A stretch of DNA of 64,000 nucleotides from JAGVSZ01 sp019137045 (lineage in GTDB: Bacteria > Pseudomonadota > Gammaproteobacteria > Burkholderiales > SG8-39): NCBI GenBank assembly GCA_046347635.1, contig JAXMFT010000014.1, positions 62,001 to 126,000 of the forward strand, in the 5' to 3' direction. How positions within the stretch are numbered: position 1 is the first letter of the stretch; every line of letters begins with the position of its first letter. The notes below the pieces were generated by a model that had not been told where the DNA came from, did not search any database, and was given only the letters and a program-made list of their open reading frames with translations. The position numbers were made by a program, and so were the translations under genes. Below, piece after piece: positions 56,117 to 64,000 of the stretch.

Positions 56117-58620
56117 CAGTCGTCCTTCACCGCGCGCGCCGCCGCGTCGGCCATCGCCGCGCGCGCGCTGAAGAGCGCGGTGAGCGCGGCCGCCGCGAGC
56201 AGCGTCGCGCAGAACGCGGCGAGCGGCAGCCACGGCACCGCGAGCTCCATCGTCCAGTGGAACGACTGGCGGTTGACCACGTGGATCAGCACGAGGCTGA
56301 TCACGAACCCGGCGGCGAGCCCGACCGCGAGCCCGAGCGCGCCGACGAGCATGCCCTCGGCGGCGAGCATCGCGCCGATCTGGCGGCGCGTCATGCCGAC
56401 GTGGCGCAGCATGCCGAACTCGCGCCGGCGCGCGAGCACCAGCGCCCCGAAGCTCGCCGACAGCCCGGTGAGCCCGATCACCAGCGCGGCGAGCTCGAGC
56501 GCGTAGGTCACCGCGAAGGTGCGGTCGAACGCCCGCAGCGAGCGCGCGCGGATCTCGCCCGGGGCGGCGATGTCGAGGTGCTCGCCGCCGGACACGCCGC
56601 TGCGCAGCGCGTCCCTGACCGCGCCCGCGTCCGCGCCGCCGGCGAGCCACACCGCGCCGTCGTTCGCGTCGCGGTCGCCGGTGAGCGCGACATAGCGGTC
56701 GCGCTCGATCACCACCGTGCCCTGCGTCCGCGCGTAGTCGCGCCAGACGCCGGCGACGGTGAAGCGCTCGGCGCGCCCGCCGAGCGGCAGCTCCACGACG
56801 CGCCCGGGCACGAAGCCGTAGACGTCGGCCACCGGCTCGCTGACCCACACCGGCGGCGGCGCGCCGGCCGCCGGGACGATCACGCGCCCGACGATCGGCA
56901 GCGCGCGCGCCGGGTCGGCCGGATCGACGGCGCGCGCGAGGAGCGTGACCGGCGGCCGGTCGCCGGCGAGCAGCAGGTTCTGCGCGCGGATGAACTCGAC
57001 CCGGCGCACGCCGGGCACGCGCGCGATGGCCGCCTGGTCCGCCGGCCGCAGGAAGCCGGAGTCCCCCGCCCCGGTGGTGCGGAAGTAGAGGTCCGCCGGC
57101 AGCACCTGGTCGAGCCACGTGCCGAGGGAGGCGCGGAACGACGCCACCATGATCGTCATCGAGACGAGGAGGCTCACCGCCGCGACGATGGTCGCGAGGC
57201 TGAGCATCGACTGGCCCGGCGCGCCGCGCAGCTGCGCGACGGCGAGCCGCAGCGCGGGCGCGGGCGGGGTGCGCACCAGCCCGAAGAACGCGACCGCGGC
57301 CCGCGGCATGAGCATGATCGCGCCGATCAGGATGAGCCCGATCGCGACGTAGCCGAACACGGGCAGCCCGGCGACCGGCGGCAGCGCGCTGCCCGCGGCG
57401 CCGGCGGCGATCACCGCGAGCCCGGGCCACACCGGCGTGAGGCGCTCGAAGGGACGCTGCTCGTCCCCGGCCTTGAGCGCTGCGGCGGGCGCGGCCCGGC
57501 CCGCTTCGAGCGCGGGGACCAGGCTGCCGGCGAGCGCGACGGCGACCCCGAGCACGAAGAACACGCCGGCGCCCACGCCGTCGAAGCCGAGCGCCGGCTC
57601 GACGCCGCGAAAGAGCCCCGCGCCGAGATCCACGCCGGCCACGCGCACGATCGCCTGCGCCAGCGCATACCCGACGAGGAGCCCGAGCCCCGCGCCGAGC
57701 GCGCCGACGGCGAGCGCCTCGCCGAGGAGGCCGGCCACCAGCGCCCGCCGGGTGACGCCGAGCGTGCGCAGGAGCGCGAGGTGCGCGCGGCGGCGGACGA
57801 TCGCGAGCGCCTGCGTCGAGAAGACGAGGAGCCCGCCGGTGAAGAGCGCGACGAGCGCGAGCACGTTGAGGTTGACGCGATAGGAGCGCGAGAGGCTCGC
57901 GCCGCGCTCCACCGCCGCGTCCGGGCGCTCGACCCGCACGCCGGCCGGCAACCCGGCGGCGAGCCGCGCGCGCAGCGCCGCGACGTCGGCGCCGGGGCGC
58001 ACGCGCAGCTCGACCCGGCTGAGGCGCCCGAGACGATCGAAGGCCGCCTGGACCCCGGCGATGTCGGCGAACGCCACCCGCCCCGGCGCGCCGCGGAGGA
58101 TGCCGGCGACGCGGAACGCGGCCTCGCCGAGGCCCGACTGGAACCGGAGCTCGTCGCCCGCGCCCGCGCGCAGCCGTTCGGCCGCCGCCGGGCTGAGGAA
58201 GATCGCGTCGGGGCGCAGCGTGTCGAGCGCGTCGGCCGCGTCGGTCGCGACCAGCGCGGGCTGCACCAGCGCGGCGCGGAAGACGTCGAGCCCGAGCACC
58301 CGCAGGCTCTCGCGTCGTCCGGCGAGGCGCGCATCGACCTCGACCACCGGGCTGGCGACCGCCACTTCGGGCAGGCGCGCGAGGCGCGGATACTCGCGCT
58401 CGTCGAAGCCCGCGCGCGGCCCGACGACCTGCAGGTCCGCGCTGCCCGAGAGCGCCTGGACCGCCTGCGTGAACTCGTTGATCGCCGACTGGTTCACGAG
58501 CTGCACCGCGTATCCGAGCGCGACGCCGAGCGCGATCGCCGCGAGCGAGAGGACGAACCGGCCCTTGCTCTCCCAGAGCGGCCCGGCGAAGAGCGCCAGG
58601 GCGATGGCGCCGCGCCTCAC
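56113..58620 (-). CDS. FtsX-like ABC transporter permease
   Basis: Encodes 835 residues. Ten helices with two large periplasmic parts are expected; FVLSLAAIALGVALGYAVQL starts the first bundle, LRTLGVTRRALVAGLLGEAL marks one FtsX domain and MLRHVGMTRRQIGAMLAAEG the second. Works with the ATPase encoded directly upstream to move a lipophilic substrate or to extract lipoproteins. Confidence 0.92.
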   Translation of the reverse strand: MRRGAIALALFAGPLWESKGRFVLSLAAIALGVALGYAVQLVNQSAINEFTQAVQALSGSADLQVVGPRAGFDEREYPRLARLPEVAVASPVVEVDARLAGRRESLRVLGLDVFRAALVQPALVATDAADALDTLRPDAIFLSPAAAERLRAGAGDELRFQSGLGEAAFRVAGILRGAPGRVAFADIAGVQAAFDRLGRLSRVELRVRPGADVAALRARLAAGLPAGVRVERPDAAVERGASLSRSYRVNLNVLALVALFTGGLLVFSTQALAIVRRRAHLALLRTLGVTRRALVAGLLGEALAVGALGAGLGLLVGYALAQAIVRVAGVDLGAGLFRGVEPALGFDGVGAGVFFVLGVAVALAGSLVPALEAGRAAPAAALKAGDEQRPFERLTPVWPGLAVIAAGAAGSALPPVAGLPVFGYVAIGLILIGAIMLMPRAAVAFFGLVRTPPAPALRLAVAQLRGAPGQSMLSLATIVAAVSLLVSMTIMVASFRASLGTWLDQVLPADLYFRTTGAGDSGFLRPADQAAIARVPGVRRVEFIRAQNLLLAGDRPPVTLLARAVDPADPARALPIVGRVIVPAAGAPPPVWVSEPVADVYGFVPGRVVELPLGGRAERFTVAGVWRDYARTQGTVVIERDRYVALTGDRDANDGAVWLAGGADAGAVRDALRSGVSGGEHLDIAAPGEIRARSLRAFDRTFAVTYALELAALVIGLTGLSASFGALVLARRREFGMLRHVGMTRRQIGAMLAAEGMLVGALGLAVGLAAGFVISLVLIHVVNRQSFHWTMELAVPWLPLAAFCATLLAAAALTALFSARAAMADAAARAVKDDW

Positions 58621-59291
58621 GCCGCACCCGCTGGGCGCAGGCCGGTCGCGGTGAGGAGCAGCGCGCGGTCGGCGGTGCGCGCCGCGGCGCGCGAGTGGGT
58701 GACGAGGATGCCCGCCGCGTCGCCCCGCTTCACCTCGCGGCGCAGCAGCTCGAGCACCTGCTGCGCGCTGTCCGGGTCGAGGTTGCCGGTGGGCTCGTCG
58801 GCGAGCACGAGCTGCGGGCCGTGCACGAGCGCGCGCGCGATCGCCACGCGCTGCAGCTCGCCGCCGGAGAGCTCGCGCGGCCGGCTCCCGGCGCGGTCCG
58901 CGAGGCCGACCGCCGCGAGCATCGCCGCGACGCGCGCGTCCGCCGCGCCCGCGGCCGCGCCCGCCAGCAGCAGCGGCAGCGCGACGTTCTCGGCCACGGT
59001 GAGGTAGGGCAGGACGTGGAACGCCTGGAACACGAAGCCCATGCGGGTGCGCCGCAGCCGCGTGAGCGCGTCGTCGCCGAGGGCGGTGAGCTCGGCCCCG
59101 TCGAGCACGATCGCGCCCGCGTCGGGGCGATCGAGGCCCGCCACCAGGTTGAGGAGCGTGGACTTGCCGATGCCCGACTCGCCCATCACCGCGACGTACT
59201 CGCCGCGCGCGAGCTCGAGGTCGATGCCGGAGAGGACGGTGCGGGCGCGGGGGCCCGCGTAGGACTTGGCCAGACCGCGGATGGACAGCAC
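58617..59291 (-). CDS. ABC transporter ATP-binding protein (LolD/MacB type)
   Basis: Encodes 224 residues from GTG 59291. VMGESGIGKSTLLNLVAGLD is the Walker A, ELSGGELQRVAIARAL the signature and LVLADEPTGNLD the Walker B. The end overlaps the permease start by 4 bases. No promoter is evident in the 60 bases upstream. Confidence 0.95.
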   Translation of the reverse strand: MLSIRGLAKSYAGPRARTVLSGIDLELARGEYVAVMGESGIGKSTLLNLVAGLDRPDAGAIVLDGAELTALGDDALTRLRRTRMGFVFQAFHVLPYLTVAENVALPLLLAGAAAGAADARVAAMLAAVGLADRAGSRPRELSGGELQRVAIARALVHGPQLVLADEPTGNLDPDSAQQVLELLRREVKRGDAAGILVTHSRAAARTADRALLLTATGLRPAGAA

Positions 59292-59350
59292 GCGTCGAGC
59301 GTAGCCGGCGCCGCCGCGTGCCGCAAGCCGCCGCCCGGCCGCAAAAGGAA

Positions 59351-59378
59351 ATGGCCGCAGGGTCTCCCCTGCGGCCAT
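59351..59378 (-). terminator. rho-independent terminator of the small secreted protein gene
   Basis: Perfect 12-bp stem ATGGCCGCAGGG/CCCTGCGGCCAT with a four-base loop, followed on the minus strand by TTCCTTTTGC. It lies 71 bases after the stop at 59450. Confidence 0.7.
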
Positions 59379-59449
59379 CTCGTCGCGCTTCGTTCGTTAC
59401 CTTCGAGTGCGTCGGTGCCGGCGAACGAAGCCGCGCGTCCGGTCTGCGC

Positions 59450-59593
59450 CTAGCTGCCCTGCCCGGTGCTGGAGTGGGAGGAGCCGTGCGAGCCGTCAGC
59501 GGACTTCATTTTCGCGCCGGGACAGGCCGACGCTGCGCTCGCCGCGAAGAGAAATGCGATCGCGGCAGCAAGCCTCAGGTAGCGACTAGACAC
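59450..59593 (-). CDS. small exported protein
   Basis: Encodes 47 residues: SSRYLRLAAAIAFLFAASAA, then SACPGAKMKSADGSHGSSHS and STGQGS. Starts at GTG after an unusually long Shine-Dalgarno sequence. TATTCT on the minus strand (59638-59643) could be its -10. It is an exported peptide with a Ser/His/Gly-rich end and a single Cys that might be lipidated. Confidence 0.7.
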   Translation of the reverse strand: MSSRYLRLAAAIAFLFAASAASACPGAKMKSADGSHGSSHSSTGQGS

Positions 59594-59594
59594 C

Positions 59595-59610
59595 GGATCA
59601 CCTCCTTTCT
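59595..59610 (-). promoter_or_regulatory. extended Shine-Dalgarno sequence
   Basis: The minus strand reads AGAAAGGAGGTGATCC just before GTG 59593, complementary over 16 bases to the usual 3' end of 16S rRNA. Ordinary sites use 4-7 bases. Confidence 0.8.
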
Positions 59611-59703
59611 GCAAAGACCGGCACATGCCGTGGCGCGAGAATAGCAGAGGCGAAAGCGCGCCGGCTAGGGGCGGCCCGCGGTCCCGCGCCCGCGCCGCCC
59701 CGC

Positions 59704-60276
59704 CTAGACCGGGACCAGCTCGATCTCCGGGTCGATCATCTTCACCATGCTCTCGATGCCGGCGAGCGTGCCGGAGAGGGAGCTCGGGCAGCTGCCGCAG
59801 GCGCCCTGGTAGTGCACCTTGAGGACGTTGCCCTCGAGCCCGACGAGATACAGGTCGCCGCCGTCGCCCTGCAGGTAGGGGCGCACGTCGTGGTCCACCA
59901 TGTCCGCGATCATCGCGAGCTTCTGCCGCTGGTCGTCCGAGAGCGTCTCGTCGGCGAGCGCCGGGTGGCCGGCGCCGGCGGCGCCGAAGGCCTGCGACTG
60001 CGCGTCGGCCGCCGGCGCCGCGCGGATCGGGGCCGCGACCTTGCGCATGAGCTCGTCCCAGTTTGCCGCGCCGTCCTGGGTCACCGTGATCCAGTGATCG
60101 ACGTAGAAGACGTTGGTGACGTGCGGGATGTCGAAGAGCGCGGTCGCGAGCGCGTCGCCCTGCGCCTGCTCGCGCGCGTCGTACGAGCGCGAGATCCCCC
60201 ACGTGAGCGGCTCCTTGAGCACGAACTTCATCGCGTTCGGGTTCGGCGTCGGTTCGATCTCGGCGATCTTCGGCAT
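59704..60276 (-). CDS. NifU-like Fe-S carrier (Nfu family)
   Basis: Encodes 190 residues. The N-terminal Nfu_N domain (EPTPNPNAMKFVLKEPLTWG, NVFYVDHWITVTQDG) and the C-terminal NifU-like domain VRPYLQGDGGDLYLVGLEGN with the cluster-binding CGSC are both present. Carries and delivers 4Fe-4S clusters. It lies 4 bases after the sufU stop in the same operon. Confidence 0.92.
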   Translation of the reverse strand: MPKIAEIEPTPNPNAMKFVLKEPLTWGISRSYDAREQAQGDALATALFDIPHVTNVFYVDHWITVTQDGAANWDELMRKVAAPIRAAPAADAQSQAFGAAGAGHPALADETLSDDQRQKLAMIADMVDHDVRPYLQGDGGDLYLVGLEGNVLKVHYQGACGSCPSSLSGTLAGIESMVKMIDPEIELVPV

Positions 60277-60280
60277 CGGG

Positions 60281-60760
60281 CTACTCGGCGGCGCGCGCGA
60301 CCGGGTCGGCGTCGCCCTCGGTGGTGGTGACCGCTTCCGCGTTCACCGCGGCGTGCAGCGTGTGCCAGGGCAGGATCGCGCACTTCACGCGCGAGGGCAG
60401 GTCCTTCACCCCGGCGAAGACCGTGAGGCGGCCGAGGTAGCGGCCGCTCGTCTCCGCGTCCTCCTGGCCGGTGGTCATGGCGCGGAAGTGCTCGACCAGG
60501 GTCTCGACCTCGGCGACGGTGCGGCCCTTCACCGCGACGCTCATCATCGAGGCCGAAGCCTTGCAGATCGCGCACGACTCGCCTTCGAACGCGATCGACT
60601 CGATCCGGTCCCCGCCGATCTTCGCCGCGAGCCAGATGTGGTCGCCGCAGAGCGGGTTCAGACCCTCCGAGCGGTGCGTGGCGTCCTCGAGCTTCCCGTA
60701 GTTGCGGGGCTTCTTGTTGTGGTCGAGGATGACTTCCTGGTAGAGCTGCTTCGAATCCAT
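60281..60760 (-). CDS. sufU: SufU-like Fe-S scaffold
   Basis: Encodes 159 residues: QLYQEVILDHNKKPRNYGKL, LNPLCGDHIWLAA, FEGESCAICKASASMMSVAV and KCAILPWHTLHAAV give the three cluster or zinc cysteines and the Asp (CGD). In Bacillus SufU is a zinc-dependent sulfurtransferase for SufS. Confidence 0.93.
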   Translation of the reverse strand: MDSKQLYQEVILDHNKKPRNYGKLEDATHRSEGLNPLCGDHIWLAAKIGGDRIESIAFEGESCAICKASASMMSVAVKGRTVAEVETLVEHFRAMTTGQEDAETSGRYLGRLTVFAGVKDLPSRVKCAILPWHTLHAAVNAEAVTTTEGDADPVARAAE

Positions 60761-60833
60761 GACGGGGGAATTACGAGGGGCCGCGCCCCGGCGTTCGATC
60801 ACTCTGATGGCGCTGCACGGAACCCATTGCCGT

Positions 60834-62099
60834 TCAGCCGAAGAGCTGCTGCACCTTGCGGATCGCCGCGGCGAGCGCGTCGACCTCGTCGAAGGTGTTG
60901 TAGAAGGCGAACGACGCGCGCGCCGTCGCCGGGATGCCGAAGCGCTGCATCACCGGCTGCGCGCAGTGGTGCCCGGTGCGAATCGCGATGCCCTCGTGGT
61001 CGAGGATCGTGCCGACGTCGTGCGGGTGCACTCCGCCCACGTTGAACGAGATCAGCGCGGCCTTGTCGCGCGCGCTGCCGTAGATGCGCACGCCGTCGAT
61101 CTCCGACACCGCCGCGGTCGCGTACGCGAGGAGCGCGCGCTCGTGCGCGGCGATTGCATCCAGTCCGACTGCGCCCACGTAATCGATCGCCGCGCCGAGT
61201 CCGATCGCTGCCGCGATCGGCGGGGTGCCCGCCTCGAACTTGTGCGGAATCGCGTTGTACGTCGTCTTCTCGAAGGTCACCGACAGGATCATGTCCCCGC
61301 CGCCCTTGTAGGGCTGCATCTTCTCGAGCAGCGGCGCCTTGCCGTAGAGCGCGCCGATGCCGGTCGGCCCGAACAGCTTGTGGCCGGTGAAGGCGTAGAA
61401 GTCGGCGTCCAGGTCGCGCACGTCCACCTTCATGTGCTGCACCGCCTGCGCCCCGTCCACCAGCACCGGCACGCCGTGGCGGTGCGCCGTCGCGATCATG
61501 GCCTTGACCGGGTTGACCGTGCCGAGGGCGTTGGAGACGTGCGTGACCGCGACCAGCTTCGTGCGCGGCCCGAGCAGCCGCTCGTACTCGTCCAGCACGA
61601 GCTCGCCCGCGTCGTCGATCGGCACCACCCGCAGGCGCGCGCCCTTCTCCTCGCACAGCATCTGCCAGGGCACGATGTTCGCGTGGTGCTCCAGGTGCGT
61701 GAGGACGACCTCGTCGCCCGCGGCCACGAACTTGCGCCCGTAGCCCTGCATGACCAGGTTGATGGCGTCGGTCACGTTGGAGGTGAAGACGATCTCGCGC
61801 TCCTCGGCGGCGTTGAGGTAGCGCTGCACCTTGCGGCGCGCCTCCTCGTAGGCCTCGGTCGCGGTCTGCGAGAGGTGATGGACGCCGCGGTGGATGTTCG
61901 CGTGCTCCCACTGGCGGTAGCGCACGAACCGGTCGATCACCTGCTGCGGCATCTGGCTGGAGGCGCCGTTGTCGAGGTACACGAGCGGCTTGCCGTGCGG
62001 GCGCACGTTGGCCAGGATCGGGAAGTCGGCACGCACGCGCGCGACGTCGAGCGGGGTGGCGGGGCGCGCCGCCGGGCGCGTGCTCGGCCGGGCGCTCAT
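60834..62099 (-). CDS. sufS: cysteine desulfurase SufS
   Basis: Encodes 421 resid. LVYLDNGASSQMPQQVIDRF, THLEHHANIVPWQMLCEEKG, VDGAQAVQHMKVDVRDLDAD and FTGHKLFGPTGIGALYGKAP with the PLP lysine (GHK), and IRTGHHCAQPVMQRFGI with the active Cys. Supplies persulfide sulfur. It overlaps the sufD stop (ATGA). Confidence 0.97.
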   Translation of the reverse strand: MSARPSTRPAARPATPLDVARVRADFPILANVRPHGKPLVYLDNGASSQMPQQVIDRFVRYRQWEHANIHRGVHHLSQTATEAYEEARRKVQRYLNAAEEREIVFTSNVTDAINLVMQGYGRKFVAAGDEVVLTHLEHHANIVPWQMLCEEKGARLRVVPIDDAGELVLDEYERLLGPRTKLVAVTHVSNALGTVNPVKAMIATAHRHGVPVLVDGAQAVQHMKVDVRDLDADFYAFTGHKLFGPTGIGALYGKAPLLEKMQPYKGGGDMILSVTFEKTTYNAIPHKFEAGTPPIAAAIGLGAAIDYVGAVGLDAIAAHERALLAYATAAVSEIDGVRIYGSARDKAALISFNVGGVHPHDVGTILDHEGIAIRTGHHCAQPVMQRFGIPATARASFAFYNTFDEVDALAAAIRKVQQLFG

Positions 62100-63406
62100 C
62101 GGCCCGACTCCAGGTCGGTCTGCGTCTGCTCCAGCACGGCGCGGCGCAGGCCGGCGGCCACCGACGCGATCGGGATGCGGTCCACGATCTCGGCGGCGAA
62201 GCCGTAGGTGAGGAGGTTGCGCGCGATGCGCTCGCTCAACCCGCGGCTGCGCAGGTAGAAGAGCTCGTCGGCCTCGAGCTGGCCGATCGCCGCGCCGTGC
62301 GCGCACTTGACGTCGTCGGCGAAGATCTCGAGCTGCGGCTTGGTGTCGACGTGCGCGCGCCGCGAGAGCAGCAGGTTGCGGCTCTGCTGCCCCGAGCTGG
62401 TGAGCTGCGCGCCCGCGCGCACCAGGATGCGGCCGTTGAACACCGCGTGCGCCTGCCCGCCGACCACGCACTTGTGCAGCTGGCGGCTGGTGCCGCTCGG
62501 GTGCGCGTGGTCCACGAAGCTGTGCGTGTCGGCGAGCTGGCGCTCGTGGATCAGCGCGAGGCCGTCCAGCTCGATCGTCGCGCCCGCGCCCGCCTGGGTA
62601 ACGTTCAGGGTGTGGCGCGACAGGCGCGCGCCGAGCGCCACCGACACCGACGCGTAGCGGGCGTCGCGCTCGACCCGCACGGCGCTGGTCGCGATGTGGA
62701 AGGCCGGCGCCGCCTCGCGCTGGACGCGCACGTGCCGCACCCGCGCCGCCGGTCCGAGCGCGACCTCGGTGACCGCGTTCACGCAGTAGGCGTCGGCGGC
62801 GAGGCCCGCGTACTCCTCGAGCAGCGTGAGCTCGGCGTCCTCCTCGGCCACGACCAGCACCCGGGGGTGGGTCGCGACGCCGGCCTGGGTGCTGAGGAAC
62901 AGGACCTGCACCGGGCTCGCCGCCACGCCGCGGCGCACGCGGATCACCGCGCCGTCGGCGAGGGCGGAAGTGTTGATGGCGCGGAACGCGTCGTCACCGG
63001 GGTCGGCGAGCCGCGCGAGCTGCGCCTGCAGGAAGCCGTCGTCGCCGGCGAGCGCGCCGGCGAGGTCGCGCACCTCGACGCCCGCGGTCGGCGCACCGCC
63101 CGAGAGCTCGGCCTCGTAGCGGCCGGCCACGAACACCAGCCGCGCGGCGACGTCGGGCAGGGCGAACGACTCCACCGCGCCGCCCGCGGCCCCCGCCCCC
63201 GCCGCCGCGGGCTTGAACGCGAGCGCGTAGAGCGCCGAGAGGTCGGTGAAGCGCCAGTCCTCGTCGCGCGTCGTGGGCAGCGTCAGCGCGTTCGCGCGCT
63301 CGAGCGCCGCGGCGCGCAGGTCCGCGAGCCAGCCGCGCGCCGCGGCCGGGGCGGCGGGCCGCCCGGCGAGCAGGCCGTCGAGGAACGCCGTCGCCGCCGC
63401 GCTCAC
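62096..63406 (-). CDS. sufD: Fe-S assembly protein SufD
   Basis: Encodes 436 residues. TLPTTRDEDWRFTDLSALYA near the start, HERQLADTHSFVDHAHPSGT, RQLHKCVVGGQAHAVFNGRI and LEADELFYLRSRGLSERIAR are the SufD beta-helix and C-terminal blocks. Forms the SufBCD complex. The start lies 1 base after the sufC stop. Confidence 0.96.
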   Translation of the reverse strand: MSAAATAFLDGLLAGRPAAPAAARGWLADLRAAALERANALTLPTTRDEDWRFTDLSALYALAFKPAAAGAGAAGGAVESFALPDVAARLVFVAGRYEAELSGGAPTAGVEVRDLAGALAGDDGFLQAQLARLADPGDDAFRAINTSALADGAVIRVRRGVAASPVQVLFLSTQAGVATHPRVLVVAEEDAELTLLEEYAGLAADAYCVNAVTEVALGPAARVRHVRVQREAAPAFHIATSAVRVERDARYASVSVALGARLSRHTLNVTQAGAGATIELDGLALIHERQLADTHSFVDHAHPSGTSRQLHKCVVGGQAHAVFNGRILVRAGAQLTSSGQQSRNLLLSRRAHVDTKPQLEIFADDVKCAHGAAIGQLEADELFYLRSRGLSERIARNLLTYGFAAEIVDRIPIASVAAGLRRAVLEQTQTDLESGR

Positions 63407-63407
63407 C

Positions 63408-64000
63408 TCAGGCCGCCTTCCGGTCGAGCCAGTCGTAGCCGCGGCGCTCGAGCTCGAGCGCGAGCGACTTGTCGCCGGTCTTGACGATGCGGCCGCCGTC
63501 CATCACGTGCACGTAGTCCGGCACGATGTAGTCGAGCAGGCGCTGGTAGTGGGTGACGAGCACCACCGCGTTGTCGGGCGTGAGGAGCGCGTTCACCCCG
63601 TTCGCGACGATGCGCAGCGCGTCGATGTCCAGCCCCGAGTCGGTCTCGTCGAGGAGCGCGAGGCGCGGCTCGAGCAGCGCCATCTGGAGGATCTCGTTCC
63701 TCTTCTTCTCGCCGCCCGAGAAGCCTTCGTTCACGCTGCGGTCGAGGAACGCCGGATCCATCTCGAGCAGCTTCATCCGCTCGCGCACGAAGTCGTCGAA
63801 CTCGAGCGGGTCGAGCTCGTCCTTGCCGCGCCCGCCCTGCACCGTGTTGTACGCGAGGCGCAGGAACTGGCTGTTGGCGACGCCCGGCACCTCGACCGGG
63901 TACTGGAAGCCGAGGAAGAGGCCCGCGCGGGCGCGCTCCTCGGCGCTCATGTCGAACAGGCTCCTGCCCTCGAGGAGCGCCTCGCCGCCGGTGATCTCGT
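63408..64000 (-). CDS. sufC: Fe-S assembly ATPase SufC (5' end outside)
   Basis: The window keeps at least 197 residues of the C-terminal part; the start is beyond 64000. AGLFLGFQYPVEVPGVANSQ, SVNEGFSGGEKKRNEILQMA (ABC signature) and ALLDETDSGLDIDALRIVAN (Walker B) are visible. SufC powers the SufBCD scaffold. The Walker A is outside the window. Confidence 0.97.
   Translation of the reverse strand, partial: EITGGEALLEGRSLFDMSAEERARAGLFLGFQYPVEVPGVANSQFLRLAYNTVQGGRGKDELDPLEFDDFVRERMKLLEMDPAFLDRSVNEGFSGGEKKRNEILQMALLEPRLALLDETDSGLDIDALRIVANGVNALLTPDNAVVLVTHYQRLLDYIVPDYVHVMDGGRIVKTGDKSLALELERRGYDWLDRKAA

Noticed and set aside
56257..59007. 916-codon open frame on the + strand over the ABC operon
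   Set aside because: Shadow of the FtsX and ATPase genes; low-complexity composition.
59595..59610. remnant of a 16S rRNA gene (GGATCACCTCCTTTCT on the + strand)
   Set aside because: Only 16 bases match and it sits exactly at ribosome-binding distance from a GTG start, so it is read as a Shine-Dalgarno sequence.

Overview
The window comes from a high-GC proteobacterium, most likely a betaproteobacterium. The support is indirect: a Bug/TctC-type periplasmic binding protein, a TAXI-TRAP importer, an orphan PEP-CTERM protein, an Rnk-like regulator and a sufC-D-S-U-nfu cluster. No rRNA, tRNA, CRISPR array, phage or insertion sequence was seen.

The left 26 kb (1-26.6 kb) is part of a sedentary chromosomal integron. 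It is a train of short gene cassettes, nearly all read on the + strand, each ended by an attC recombination site. I place 39 attC sites plus one half site. About 35 still have recognisable cores (left core GCCTAAC/GCCCAAC-like, right core GTTAGGC/GTTGGGC-like) and the last four are eroded. No integrase gene or attI is inside the window. Cassette orientation puts both to the left of base 1, so the right part is the old, distal end. The cassettes encode small membrane proteins, SnoaL/NTF2-like proteins, antibiotic-biosynthesis-monooxygenase-like proteins, a GNAT acetyltransferase, a RidA protein, an Acg-like nitroreductase, Cys-rich or secreted proteins and many toxin-antitoxin (TA) modules: HicAB twice, BrnTA, HigBA, ParE-type twice, DUF433/DUF5615, and DUF4160/DUF2442 twice. 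One cassette holds a helix-turn-helix gene followed by a TIR-like (PF10137/CAP12-type) effector gene, and another carries a HEPN-like RNase motif. Both are broken by frameshifts but look like defence genes.

Decay is patchy. Many genes between 2 and 13.7 kb carry several indels. Three cassettes occur twice, and in the two plainly comparable pairs the left copy is broken while the right copy is intact; in the third both toxins are dead. Two TA toxins are stopped by single nonsense codons while their antitoxins remain open. Whether the indels are biological or uncorrected long-read errors must be settled from reads.

From 26.6 to 35.6 kb lies a mixed region: two lipoprotein-methyltransferase pairs (one lipoprotein truncated), an MBL-fold hydrolase, a Bug-family binding protein, VOC, TMEM175 and small membrane proteins, a cupin relic, Rnk, a ketopantoate-reductase-like protein and a thioesterase. 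From 35.6 to 43.2 kb are an amino-acid-type binding protein, an MFS transporter, a radical SAM protein, and a signalling group (hybrid histidine kinase, response regulator, receiver-adenylate cyclase). From 43.2 to 50.1 kb a minus-strand operon combines a DapA-like aldolase/dehydratase, a TAXI-TRAP importer, an oligogalacturonate-lyase-like beta-propeller and a DUF1445 hydro-lyase; a broken MBL lipoprotein gene follows. From 50.2 to 59.6 kb are a divergent PyrD-like enzyme, a PEP-CTERM protein, an FadH-type reductase, an alpha/beta hydrolase, and an AttEFGH-like ABC/lipocalin operon. The right edge (59.7-64 kb) is the SUF iron-sulfur assembly operon, cut within sufC.
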